Below, one piece after another: positions 19,019-27,078 of a stretch of 64,000 bases of DNA. The DNA comes from Siccirubricoccus deserti. GTDB lineage: Bacteria > Pseudomonadota > Alphaproteobacteria > Acetobacterales > Acetobacteraceae. Numbering within the stretch: position 1 is the first letter of the stretch; the number at the start of each line of letters is the position of its first letter. Location: assembly GCF_014283215.1 (NCBI RefSeq), contig NZ_JACOMF010000021.1, positions 19,201 through 83,200 on the forward strand, written 5' to 3'. A program made the position numbers and the translations under genes. Below the pieces are notes generated by a model. That model searched no databases and was not told the DNA's origin. It saw only the letters and a program-made list of their open reading frames with translations.

Positions 19019-20755
19019 GTGTTCATCCTCCCCTACAGCCGCCCGTTAACCAGGGAAGAACTGCTCGGCAGCACGGCCGCCGACTACGATCGATGGTCTT
19101 CCCCCCAGCAGGAGGGCGGCTCCACCCAGGAGCGCCAAGATGAGGTAAAGGCTCAAACTATCTCCCACTTCCGGTTGAACTTGAACCCGGAGTGGAGCTT
19201 CGACGACAAGGGGCTGTCGGCCAGCAAAGGCGACCACCGTACTCGGGGTAAGCTGGCCGAACTCCTCAGGATGGCGAAGGATGGGGTGTTCTACGGGCCA
19301 AAGCCGGTCGTCCTCGTCCTTGAGGCCATCGACCGCCTCATCCGCGAGGGCCTGCTGGTCGGCAGCACTGAAATCCTCAAAGTGCTACTCGACAACAATA
19401 TCGTCGTGGTAACGGGCGACCTCACGATTTGGGACCGCTTCTCGATCGAGACTGACCTGAACCACAAGCTGGTGGCTGAACTGAACGCTGCCCGCCGCTA
19501 CGCTGAGCGCCTGCGCCAGTTCGCCGAGGGGGCGCACCGGAAAAAGCGGGAGCGGTTGGTCGCCGTCCTCGCCGACCCCACGGCCTCCCTGCCGCAGATC
19601 AATGGCAGGACGCCCTTCTGGCTTATCCGCCTGCGGCCGGACACCAAGCACGGCCCCATCCCCGCCGAAGGCAATGGCTTTTGGTACGTGATCGACGAGA
19701 AGGTCTGGGGGCCGATCGTTCGCCGCATATTCCGGGATATCGGCCAGGGCAGGACGATGAAGCAGGTCGCCTCGGGGCTGAACTGCGACGGCATCCGCTC
19801 GCCGGACGGGAAGGATTGGCGGGCCAGCCGCGTCGGCCAACTGTTGCGAGACCGCCATGTGTTGGGCTTCTACACGCCGACCAAATGGGTCGATGTCGTG
19901 GAGGAGGGCAAGACGGTGCGCCGCCGCGTCCCGGCAACGCGTCGCGTGGGCGATGTCGATATCACCATGGGGGAGGTGAAGATCGCCCCGGCGGTGGTCA
20001 CGCTTGAGGAATGGTACAAGGCCCGAGACGTGCTGGAAGGCCGCGAGCGACGCCTTCGGGGGCGGCGCGGCAAGAACATCCCGAACCTGTTCACGGGCCG
20101 GACCGCCTGCGCGACCTGCGGGGGCCGCCTGCGGGCCGACACCGGAGGGGGCATCCGCCGGGGCCGTCGCCGCCGCGACCTTATCTGCGCCCGCTACGTC
20201 GAGAGCGACACCTGCACGGACGGGCAGCGGTATGATCTCCACCACTTCGAGGCCCTCCTGCTGATGGAGATCGTCCGTCGCTCAGAGATCGCCCCCAAAA
20301 CTCCGACCGGGGACACGTCGCAGATGGAGGCCGAGCGGGTCGCCCTCCTGGCCGAAATCGACCGGCTTGAGCAGGCCAGGGCGGCTGTGCGGAAGCACAT
20401 GCCCCAGGAATGGGCCATCGAGGAGATGGCCCGCGCTGGCAGGGAGCAGGACACAGCCAAGAAGCGGGCGGTCGAACTCTCCCAGCAGATCGAGGTGGCG
20501 GCGACAGCGGCCAGCCGGGCCACTGAGGCTTGGGCCTTTATCAGGGAGGTGATGGGACCGGCGATCCAGGGGGACGTGGACGCGCGCGACCGGCTCCGCA
20601 CCCTGCTGGCCCGGATAGACTACCAGATCACTGGGGACAGCGGCGGTGGCCTCCTTCTGACGATCGGCGGCAGCACGGTGGACATCAGCCCCGAAGGGCG
20701 GGAGGAGGAGTGGGAGCGGGACGACGCGCAGGCTGAGCGCATGGCGGCGGAGTAG
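19019..20755 (+). CDS. Large serine recombinase (integrase of the element)
   Basis: 578 residues. The N-terminal resolvase domain has the nucleophile motif as 'YDRWSSPQQEGGSTQERQ' and an 'LVLEAIDRLIREGLL' helix. A recombinase domain follows ('FWYVIDEKVWGPIVRRIFRDIGQGRTMKQVASGLNCDGI', 'LLRDRHVLGFYTP'). Then a zinc ribbon ('CATCGGRLR', later 'CARYVESDTC') and a C-terminal coiled coil. Starts at GTG 19019 just inside attL, so it most likely drives integration and excision. Length is normal for the family. The linker to the first motif is slightly variant from phage integrases. Confidence 0.92.
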   Translation: MFILPYSRPLTREELLGSTAADYDRWSSPQQEGGSTQERQDEVKAQTISHFRLNLNPEWSFDDKGLSASKGDHRTRGKLAELLRMAKDGVFYGPKPVVLVLEAIDRLIREGLLVGSTEILKVLLDNNIVVVTGDLTIWDRFSIETDLNHKLVAELNAARRYAERLRQFAEGAHRKKRERLVAVLADPTASLPQINGRTPFWLIRLRPDTKHGPIPAEGNGFWYVIDEKVWGPIVRRIFRDIGQGRTMKQVASGLNCDGIRSPDGKDWRASRVGQLLRDRHVLGFYTPTKWVDVVEEGKTVRRRVPATRRVGDVDITMGEVKIAPAVVTLEEWYKARDVLEGRERRLRGRRGKNIPNLFTGRTACATCGGRLRADTGGGIRRGRRRRDLICARYVESDTCTDGQRYDLHHFEALLLMEIVRRSEIAPKTPTGDTSQMEAERVALLAEIDRLEQARAAVRKHMPQEWAIEEMARAGREQDTAKKRAVELSQQIEVAATAASRATEAWAFIREVMGPAIQGDVDARDRLRTLLARIDYQITGDSGGGLLLTIGGSTVDISPEGREEEWERDDAQAERMAAE

Positions 20756-20870
20756 CCCGTCCTTCATTTGGGAGAAGGGACATCCGGGCCGGTATCGCCT
20801 TCTGTTGCGCAACGTGGCACCTCTGCTGCTCAACTCGGAGTAGGCCATACCTCCGCAGCCAGAACCGCCC

Positions 20871-21305
20871 ATTATTTCGGCCGAGGACGAAGCCACGGGC
20901 GATCTGTTCCCCGAGGGCTTCGCCGATCTTTACGAGGTCCACAGCTACCGGAACGCCGCCCACATCCTGCGCAACGCCTGCAAGGCCGAGTTCGACGAAC
21001 TCGTCGGCAAGCTGATGGGGTTCAGGATTAAGACCGCCGAGATGGTGGAGAGCGGTGGGAACAAGACGAAGACCGCCAAGGCCATGGATGACCTCCTCCA
21101 CCCGCTTGGGTGGAACGAGACCCGCATTGTGGGCGACTTCTACATCAGGCGGTTGAGCGGCTCGAAGCCGAAGGCCAAAATGGGAAGGGGGAAGGGGGAA
21201 GGCGGCCAGGGCGGCCACGATACCGGAGGAGCCGTCGCCCTACGACTACCGCATCCCGCGCTTCGTCTCGTTAGGACGGGCCTCTGTGAGAAGCAGCATG
21301 CATGA
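20871..21305 (+). pseudogene. BglII-family restriction endonuclease fragment
   Basis: The frame reads LYEVHSYRNAAHILRNACKAEF, FRIKTAEMVESGGNKTKTAKAM, then LLHPLGWNETRIVGDFYIRRL. I recognise this as the N-terminal part of BglII-like endonucleases. There is no ATG before 21015 in the frame, only weak alternatives, with a stop at 20841. The catalytic core with its acidic residues, expected after GDxxIR, is missing and replaced by a Lys/Gly-rich tail. No methyltransferase is near. Assignment is from memory of the family and is moderate. Confidence 0.5.
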
Positions 21306-21474
21306 GATCGCGCCGGAGCTTTGCGGATAGGCGCCTCTCCGCCATTGTGCGGTTTCCGACTGGAAATAACCGCCTGCGTCACCATATGTAGACCATCGCC
21401 CGCTGAGATTTTCCGGCGCGGGCGGCTGAGAGAGGCCAGCACTCCCGCCGACACCCCGTCGCAGGAGCGCCCCC

Positions 21475-22221
21475 ATGGCTCTCGCTGATCAACCGCTGCC
21501 TACCCTCCACAATCGCCTGCTCATGGCCCTGCCGCCCGAGGACTTTGCCCGGCTCCGGCCCCGGCTTGAGCCGGTTGAACTGCCCTTCCGCAAGGTATTG
21601 CAGGAGCCGGGCAAGCCGGTCACGTCGGTCTACTTCCCTGAGACTGGCTGGTCCTCGATGCTGGCCTACATGGAGGACGGCGACGCCGCCGAGGTCGGGC
21701 TTGTTGGCCATGAGGGCATGATCGGGCTGCCACTCCTGCTTGGCGGTGATAGCGACGACCTCGAAGCCATGGTGCAGGCCCCCGGCACCGCCCTGCGAAT
21801 GGACGCGGCGGCGTTCCGCGAGGAACTGGAGCGCATCCCGGCCTTTCGGACCCTCTTGCTCCGCTACGTGCTGGTCCATCACGGTCAGGTCGCGCGGACA
21901 GCAGCCTGCAATGGGCGGCATCACATCGAACAGCGCCTCGCCCGCTGGCTCCTCATGGCCCACGATCGGGCCGAGGGAGACGAGTTCCCGATGACCCATG
22001 AGTTCCTGTCGATGATGCTCGGGGTTCGCCGCGCCGGGGTCACCGTCGCAGCCCAGCTACTCTCGAAAGCAGGCATGATCCGCTACGAGCGGGGCCGCAT
22101 CGAGGTCACCGACCGACCCGGTTTGGAAAGCGTCGCCTGCGAATGTTACGGCGTGGTCCGCCGGGCATGTGATGCCCTGCTCGGGCAGGAAGCGACGGCA
22201 AGGGATGTCTACCGCCGCTGA
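21475..22221 (+). CDS. Crp/Fnr-family transcriptional regulator (element cargo)
   Basis: 248 residues. An N-terminal cyclic-nucleotide-binding-like beta-roll ('ETGWSSMLAYMEDGDAAEVGLVGHEGMIGLPLLLGG') is followed by a C-terminal winged helix ('RLARWLLMAHDR', 'MTHEFLSMMLGVRRAGVTVAAQLLSKAGMIRYERGRIEVTDRPGL'). There are no Fnr-type N-terminal cysteines, and no clear cAMP-pocket Arg/Ser pattern. The ATG follows GGAGCGCCCCC. It is the only evident regulator in the element and could control the resolvase or the downstream ORFs; that is inference. Confidence 0.88.
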   Translation: MALADQPLPTLHNRLLMALPPEDFARLRPRLEPVELPFRKVLQEPGKPVTSVYFPETGWSSMLAYMEDGDAAEVGLVGHEGMIGLPLLLGGDSDDLEAMVQAPGTALRMDAAAFREELERIPAFRTLLLRYVLVHHGQVARTAACNGRHHIEQRLARWLLMAHDRAEGDEFPMTHEFLSMMLGVRRAGVTVAAQLLSKAGMIRYERGRIEVTDRPGLESVACECYGVVRRACDALLGQEATARDVYRR

Positions 22222-22284
22222 GGTTGCACTCGCTCCCTTCTCGCAGGGCAAGCCAGTGCGAGACGGCTGCCCTGAGGCAGAATG

Positions 22285-22341
22285 TGTCTCAGACGAATCA
22301 GTCTTGTCATTGTGAGACAGATATGGTCTAACCTCTTAGAC
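22285..22341. promoter_or_regulatory. Clustered inverted repeats ahead of the small resolvase (res-like or operator)
   Basis: Two palindromes sit back to back: TGTCTCA (22285-22291) with TGAGACA (22313-22319), and GTCTAA-CCTC-TTAGAC (22326-22341). They end 22 bases before the resolvase start. Such clusters fit resolvase res subsites or autoregulatory operators. Confidence 0.5.
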
Positions 22342-22363
22342 CCTAATGAGACGGGATGACGCC

Positions 22364-22954
22364 ATGCAAGTCGGATACGCGAGGGTATCGACGATTGAGG
22401 GCCAGGAGGCCGGGCTGGCGGCGCAGGTGCGGGACCTGAACGCGGTCGGGTGCGAGAAGGTGTTCTACGAGCAGGTCTCCAGCGTCGCGGTGCAACGCCC
22501 ACAGTTGCAGGGTGCCCTGGAGTTCGTCCGGGCCGGGGATACTCTCGTTGTAACAAAGCCAGATCGGCTAGCCCGGTCCGTAGTGGACCTGCTTGGGATC
22601 GTGGCCCGGCTGGAGGCTCGGGGGGTGGGGCTCCGCATCCTCAGCTTGGGCGGCGCCGAGGTAGACACCTCAACGGCCACTGGGCGGCTGACGTTAACCA
22701 TGCTGGCCGCCGTGGCAGAATTTGAGCGGGCGCTAATGTTGGAGCGCCAGTTGGAAGGGATCGCCAAGGCCAAGGCCGAGGGGAAGTATCGAGGCCGCGC
22801 GCCCACCGCCCGGCGGCAGGGAGCCGAGGTTCGGCGGCTCCATGCCCAAGGGGTGCGCCCGACCGAAATCGGCCAGAAGCTCGGGATCAGCCGGGCTAGC
22901 GTCTACCGCGCGCTGGCCGAGGCGGCAGGGGGTGGGGCAACCAGGGCCGCATAA
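22364..22954 (+). CDS. Small serine recombinase (resolvase/invertase family)
   Basis: 196 residues: 'VGYARVSTIEGQEAGLAAQ' with the catalytic Ser, 'LVVTKPDRLARSVVDLL', 'LTMLAAVAEFERALMLERQLEGI', 'AKAEGKYRGRAP', then a C-terminal helix-turn-helix ('KLGISRASVYRAL'). This is the Tn3-resolvase/DNA-invertase type. I chose ATG 22364 rather than 22346 because MQVGYARVS is the family start. No transposase accompanies it, so it may resolve dimers of the element or flip a segment. Confidence 0.9.
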   Translation: MQVGYARVSTIEGQEAGLAAQVRDLNAVGCEKVFYEQVSSVAVQRPQLQGALEFVRAGDTLVVTKPDRLARSVVDLLGIVARLEARGVGLRILSLGGAEVDTSTATGRLTLTMLAAVAEFERALMLERQLEGIAKAKAEGKYRGRAPTARRQGAEVRRLHAQGVRPTEIGQKLGISRASVYRALAEAAGGGATRAA

Positions 22955-22991
22955 GCGGCCCGGCGCATGTTTCGCCGACGCTAAATAGAGG

Positions 22992-23222
22992 ATGATCCCT
23001 GTCTTCCTCTCCATCGACCGGAGCCAAATCGGCGCGTGGCGCGCCGCCCGTGTGTTCCAATGCTGCCGTGCATTCGCTCATCGCATCGCCCCGCGCTGCT
23101 TCATTCAAGCCCGCTATGTGGACCATGAAAGGGTCGGCTGGGATTTCCAGATGCCCAACCAGGGTACGGCGCTCGCACTGCGGCTCTTTCACAAGAGGCT
23201 CATGGGAGGGCCGAAGTGGTGA
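22992..23222 (+). CDS. Hypothetical protein, first of three coupled ORFs
   Basis: 76 codons, no recognised domain. A GAGG directly abuts the ATG, so the real start may lie further in. Its stop overlaps the next GTG in a GTGA junction, which argues that the frame is translated. The C-terminal part is basic ('LRLFHKRLMGGPKW'). Function unknown. Confidence 0.45.
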   Translation: MIPVFLSIDRSQIGAWRAARVFQCCRAFAHRIAPRCFIQARYVDHERVGWDFQMPNQGTALALRLFHKRLMGGPKW

Positions 23223-23497
23223 AGGCCCGCAAGCCGCAGAAGCCTGTCGGCGGGGCGGTCACGGCCAAGCTCGACAAGTTCGGCTCGGTGCAGCGGCAGA
23301 TCGCCCGCGAACGGCAGCGCCATTCCAACGCTATGGCGGGCTTCGCCGCTAAGCGGAGCGCCGCCGCCCGCATCGCCGACGCCGTGCGACGGGCCGTCGC
23401 CCTGGCCGACCTGCCCCCCCGTGAGAAGGAGGAGCGTGACCGCCACCGGGCGAAACTTTCCGAACTGGAGCGGCGCGCCAGGGATGCAAGGCGATGA
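23219..23497 (+). CDS. Hypothetical basic protein, second of three coupled ORFs
   Basis: 92 residues, very rich in Arg, Lys and Ala ('RQIARERQRHSNAMAGFAAKRSAAARIADAVRRAV', 'EKEERDRHRAKLSELERRARDARR'), predicted almost wholly helical with a C-terminal coiled segment. GTG start in a GTGA overlap with the previous ORF; its own stop overlaps the next ATG (ATGA). It looks like a small nucleic-acid-associated protein, but no family is recognised. Confidence 0.55.
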   Translation: MKARKPQKPVGGAVTAKLDKFGSVQRQIARERQRHSNAMAGFAAKRSAAARIADAVRRAVALADLPPREKEERDRHRAKLSELERRARDARR

Positions 23498-24162
23498 TGG
23501 GCAGGTCGCCGCGCATGCAAAGGGCGGCCCTGTTGGAGGCCGAGGCCGTCCAGGCGGAGGTGATCGCCTGCTTGTCGTCGAAGGGCGCAGTCGGGATCGC
23601 CGACCGTCTCGCCCGGTGTCAGTCCGTGCGTCTGCGGCGGCACGAACGGTGGCGCTGCGGTTCCGCCGGTTGCTGGTCGTGCCGTCGATCCGCCATGCGG
23701 GCATGGTGGAGCCGGGTGCAAGTGTGGGCCAGTCCGAGGGCGTCGCTGACCGTGATTCCCGTCACCGCCGAGCCCGGCAAGATCGTCGAGGCGGCTCGCG
23801 GACTGCGGCGAGGAGTTCGTGATGTTCGAGATCGTCATGTCCACCGCCGCCGCACATGGTGTCATGTCGCATTAGCGGGCATCGTTGCCAGTGGCCGAGC
23901 CTATGTGATGGTCGATGGTGCGGATGGCAACGACGTGGTGAAGGTCTTCTCTCAGCGATGGTCTGGGGTGATGCTGGGGGATGCTCTGGCCGTGCCGGAT
24001 TCGAGCTTCGTTGTCGAGGATGCCGTGCAACTAGCTCTCGCTCGCCGTGGCCTCCAGCCTCTCCGACTGGCTGTGCAAGAGCAGTGGCTTCGAACTGTTG
24101 TCGTCGATGGCTCTGCGGCTCTTGGTGACGGCTTCCTCGAACCTATGCCGATCGTGTTCTGA
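23494..24162 (+). CDS. Hypothetical protein with Cys/His/Arg cluster, third of three coupled ORFs
   Basis: 222 residues. Residues 40-70 form an Arg/Cys-rich patch ('RLARCQSVRLRRHERWRC', then 'AGCWSCRR') that could bind zinc and nucleic acid. The second half is more regular ('GRAYVMVDGADGNDVVKVFSQ', 'VEDAVQLALARRGLQPLRLA', 'QWLRTVVVDGSAALGDGFLEPMPIVF'). The ATGA overlap ties it to the preceding ORF. It converges on the Rep-like gene at 24,318. No family is recognised; a role in element replication or mobilisation is only a guess. Confidence 0.5.
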   Translation: MMGRSPRMQRAALLEAEAVQAEVIACLSSKGAVGIADRLARCQSVRLRRHERWRCGSAGCWSCRRSAMRAWWSRVQVWASPRASLTVIPVTAEPGKIVEAARGLRRGVRDVRDRHVHRRRTWCHVALAGIVASGRAYVMVDGADGNDVVKVFSQRWSGVMLGDALAVPDSSFVVEDAVQLALARRGLQPLRLAVQEQWLRTVVVDGSAALGDGFLEPMPIVF

Positions 24163-24184
24163 CCTCTGCCCATAGGATTACATT

Positions 24185-24209
24185 GCGGGGGTCCGTATGG
24201 CCCCCACGC
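24185..24209. terminator. GC-rich hairpin between convergent element genes
   Basis: GGGGG-T-CC pairs with GG-CCCCC around a GTAT loop, extended by GCG/CGC with a bulge. It lies in the gap between two convergent genes. There is no T-run, so it may be a bidirectional stem terminator or a replication-origin stem for the Rep-like protein. Confidence 0.4.
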
Positions 24210-24317
24210 GGTTGGCTCGATGCTGGTCCGGGTGGCCGAAGGGGCGCGCTGGTCGCAGCCCCGCCCGCTCGGCACCGTGGGTGGCGCTTTTCCCCGCGCC
24301 GCCAAGAGGGAGGTGCG

Positions 24318-24806
24318 CTATGATGGCGCGGCGAAGGCGTCTGCGGGCAGGAACTCGTCGCTGCTGATCCATTCGGAGTCCGCTGTGGTGTGCTTGGTGC
24401 AATAGCTCCACCAGCCGCGCCCCGGTTCGGGTATGCGGATTTCGAAGCTGCCGCGCGGTGCAATGCGCGACCAGATGTGATCCACCTTCCACAGGCGAAC
24501 GAAGTCCATCAGGCGCCGCCCGCCAGGAACGCGCCAGCCTGCATGAAGATGGGGATGATGATCTTCCCCCTCGACGAATGCGACGAAGCGCGTGCGCTCG
24601 GACGCGGGCAGCCGGTGGAATCGCGTGCCGAACAGGTTGCGATCGACGATGCAATGAAGGGCGCGGAGGTCCCTGCGCATGCGGTCGCGGGAGATCGGCC
24701 AGTCATTGTAGGCGAGGGTAAGGGCGAACGACCAACGTTCCTGCCCAAGCATTTCGACCCGCGCCCGCCACAAGGCGGCGGGGTCGATGGGTGATGATGA
24801 TGACAT
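24318..24806 (-). CDS. HUH-type Rep-like endonuclease candidate
   Basis: 162 residues with all three rolling-circle initiator motifs in order: motif 1 'WSFALTLAY' (residues ~25-33), motif 2 'HPHLHAGW' (His-hydrophobic-His, ~83-90), and motif 3 'YCTKH' (Tyr-x-x-Lys, ~134-138). This architecture fits small single-Tyr HUH nucleases of plasmids, inovirus-like and IS91-like elements. I took ATG 24806; a TTG at 24875 is possible. Convergent to the three coupled ORFs. Family assignment rests on motifs alone; no helicase domain is present. Confidence 0.6.
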   Translation of the reverse strand: MSSSSPIDPAALWRARVEMLGQERWSFALTLAYNDWPISRDRMRRDLRALHCIVDRNLFGTRFHRLPASERTRFVAFVEGEDHHPHLHAGWRVPGGRRLMDFVRLWKVDHIWSRIAPRGSFEIRIPEPGRGWWSYCTKHTTADSEWISSDEFLPADAFAAPS

Positions 24807-24999
24807 AGAAATATCTTGAATGAAATCGGTGCGGATAATTCCGTACCAAAGGCTATTTAGCACAAGCTGCCGCAAACCTCAAGGTTCCGTGATGTGCGCC
24901 GGAGCAAGTGCCCAACCGCCCCCCAGGTGCCCCGGTGTGACGGACTGGACGTGCTAGTTCTGCCCGCCCATCCTCCCGACCGAGAATGGGAGAACACGC

Positions 25000-26397
25000 A
25001 TGGGGACGCGAAACGGTGCCTTGGCGCGGGCGGCGAGCTACTTCGACAGCGGCCAGTTTCGGAACCTCCTGGCTCGGCTGGTCAGCATTCCCTCCACTTC
25101 CCAGGAGGAGGGAAGGGAGGCGGACCTGCACCGCTACCTTGCCGAAGGCATCCAGCCCTGGTTAGAGCAAATCGGCTTTTCAGTCGCCATCCACCCCAAT
25201 CCAATTGAAGGGTTCGGCCCAATCCTGACAGCGGAGCGGGTTGAGAACCCCGCGCTCCAATCGATTCTTCTATACGGCCATGGCGACACTGTCCGCGGCC
25301 TCGATGAGCAATGGCGGGATGGCCTCAAGCCCTGGGCGCTGACCGAGGAAGGCGACCGCTGGTACGGCCGCGGCACCGCCGACAACAAGGGCCAGCACGC
25401 GCTGAACCTGGCGGCGCTGGAGGCGGTGCTGGCCGAGCGCGGCGGCAGGCTCGGCTTCAATGTGAAGCTGGTGCTGGAAATGGCGGAGGAGCGCGGCTCC
25501 CGCGGGTTGCGCGAATTCGTTGCGGCGAACACGGATCTGCTGGCAGCGGATGTGCTGATCGCCTCGGACGGGCCGCGCGTCGATCCGGCGCTGCCGACCA
25601 TCGCCACCGGCACCCGCGGGATCTTCCAGTTCGAGCTGGAGCTGAAGCTGCGCGCCGGCGGCGTGCATTCCGGCCATTGGGGCGGGCTGACCACCGACCC
25701 GGCGGTGGTGCTGACCCATGCGATCGGCAGCATCATGGACCGCAAGGGCAGAATTCTGGTCCGCGACTGGCTGCCGCGGAACGGCGTGCCGGCCGAGGTG
25801 CGCGGCGTGCTGGACGGCTGCCCGGTGGGTGGCGCTGACGGCGCCGCCACCATCGACGCCGATTGGGGCGAGCCCGGGCTAACCCCGGCCGAGAAGATCT
25901 ACGGCTGGAACAGCTTCATCGTCCTCGCCATGGTCAGCGGCCGGCCGGAGGCACCGGTGAACGCGGTCGCCCCGGATGCCCGCGCCACCTGCCACATCCG
26001 CTACACCGTCGACACCGACCCGGCCGGCTTCGAGGCCGCGCTGCGTCGCCACCTCGACGAGCACGGCTTCCCCGAGGTCGAGATCCGCGACGCCGGCGTG
26101 CGCATGGCGGCGTCGCGCACCCCGCCGAACCACCCTTGGGTGCGCTGGGCGCAGGACAGCATGGCGCGCAGCCTCGGCAAGCCGGTGCAGATCATCCCGA
26201 ATTCCTCCGGCGGGCTGCCGGGTGATGTCTTCGTGGATCATCTCGGCACGCCACTGGTCTGGGTGCCGCACAGCTACAATGGCTGCAAGCAGCATGGTCC
26301 GGACGAGCATTTGCTGATCGCCCCGGCGCGCGAGGGCATCATGGCCTTCGCCGGCCTGTGGTGGGATCTGGGAGAGGCGGGGACGCCGAAGCGGTAG
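25000..26397 (+). CDS. M20-family metallopeptidase, chimeric at its 5' end
   Basis: 465 residues, full length. Zn-site motifs: 'YGHGDTVRG', 'RGTADNKGQH', 'EERGSRGLREF', 'ASDGPR', and a late 'SSGGLPGDVF'. The first 93 codons belong to the inserted element and the rest to the host: the 5' part has AT-richer codons ('CCAATTGAAGGG', 'CTTCTATACGG') and the remainder has strong host bias. The native 5' part is at 18,674. ATG 25000 has GGGAG upstream. Likely a dipeptidase or deacylase; substrate unknown. Expression now depends on the element's promoter. Confidence 0.9.
   Translation: MGTRNGALARAASYFDSGQFRNLLARLVSIPSTSQEEGREADLHRYLAEGIQPWLEQIGFSVAIHPNPIEGFGPILTAERVENPALQSILLYGHGDTVRGLDEQWRDGLKPWALTEEGDRWYGRGTADNKGQHALNLAALEAVLAERGGRLGFNVKLVLEMAEERGSRGLREFVAANTDLLAADVLIASDGPRVDPALPTIATGTRGIFQFELELKLRAGGVHSGHWGGLTTDPAVVLTHAIGSIMDRKGRILVRDWLPRNGVPAEVRGVLDGCPVGGADGAATIDADWGEPGLTPAEKIYGWNSFIVLAMVSGRPEAPVNAVAPDARATCHIRYTVDTDPAGFEAALRRHLDEHGFPEVEIRDAGVRMAASRTPPNHPWVRWAQDSMARSLGKPVQIIPNSSGGLPGDVFVDHLGTPLVWVPHSYNGCKQHGPDEHLLIAPAREGIMAFAGLWWDLGEAGTPKR
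25273..25277. other. attR crossover of the inserted element
   Basis: Second copy of the TACGG core, falling between the element-supplied Leu-Leu-Tyr-Gly codons and the host's His-Gly-Asp codons. See attL at 18,947. Confidence 0.7.
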
Positions 26398-26510
26398 CGT
26401 CGGTCGTTACCCTTCCTCACCAGGAAGGCGCCCCGAAGTCATGCGGGCGTTACAATCGGGGAGCATCTCTGCATCACCGGCCCAACCGGGTCCGATGAAG
26501 GAGGTAGCCG

Positions 26511-27071
26511 ATGAAGAGTTTCCGCATGGCCCTGCTGGGTACGGCGCTGCTGGCAGCGGCGCCGGCCCTGGCACAGCCCGCCCCGGCCGCCGGCGGCCCG
26601 CCGGCCCGTGGCGAGCGCGGGCCGGGCGCGATCTTCAACCAGATCGACCGCGACCGCGACGGCAAGGTCACCTGGGACGAAGCCTGGGTCTATGTGCAGC
26701 AGCGCTTCACCACGGCGGACCGCGATCATGATGGCGGCCTGACGCAGGAGGAGCTGGCCGCCGCCTTCCCGCGGCGTGGCCAGGCCGGAGCCCAGACGCC
26801 CGCGGACCGTGGCCAGGGTGCTGGCCGGACGCAGATGCTCGGCATGATGTTCCGCGGGCTGGACGCCAACCGTGACGGCAAGGTGACGCTGGAGGAGATC
26901 CGACCGGCGGCCGAGGCCCGCTTCCGCGGCTTCGACGCCAATGGCGATGGCGCGGTCGCGAGGGACGAGCTGCCGCGGCGGCCGCGCCATCATCGGCATG
27001 GCCATGGACAAGGCCAGCAGCCGGCGCCCGCGCAGGGCGGCGAAGCCCCGGCGGCACGCCCGCCCGGCTGA
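26511..27071 (+). CDS. Secreted EF-hand protein
   Basis: 186 residues with a signal peptide ending at ALA-Q ('MALLGTALLAAAPALA'). Four EF-hand loops follow: DRDRDGKVTWDE, DRDHDGGLTQEE, DANRDGKVTLEE and DANGDGAVARDE, all with the acidic Ca-binding spacing. The C-terminus is His/Gln/Pro rich ('RHHRHGHGQGQQ'). A strong AAGGAGGT precedes the ATG. Probably a periplasmic or secreted calcium-binding protein; role unknown. It is convergent with the T2SS genes. Confidence 0.88.
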   Translation: MKSFRMALLGTALLAAAPALAQPAPAAGGPPARGERGPGAIFNQIDRDRDGKVTWDEAWVYVQQRFTTADRDHDGGLTQEELAAAFPRRGQAGAQTPADRGQGAGRTQMLGMMFRGLDANRDGKVTLEEIRPAAEARFRGFDANGDGAVARDELPRRPRHHRHGHGQGQQPAPAQGGEAPAARPPG

Positions 27072-27078
27072 CCCGGAC

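Larger units (their letters stand above)
18947..25277. mobile_element. 6.3-kb integrative element with large serine recombinase
   Basis: Bounded by a TACGG core inside an M20 peptidase gene. The recombinase starts 68 bases from the left end, the usual int-next-to-att arrangement. The right end carries a foreign promoter, ribosome-binding site and 93 codons that rebuild the target gene. Cargo: BglII-like fragment, Crp-like regulator, small resolvase, three coupled unknown ORFs, and a Rep-like HUH protein. No conjugation, capsid or toxin-antitoxin genes are visible, so it is non-autonomous for transfer or decayed. Confidence 0.8.

Noticed and set aside
18947..25277. Complete prophage or conjugative element
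   Set aside because: No capsid, tail, relaxase-T4SS or lysis genes; only recombinases, a regulator, a Rep-like ORF and unknowns.
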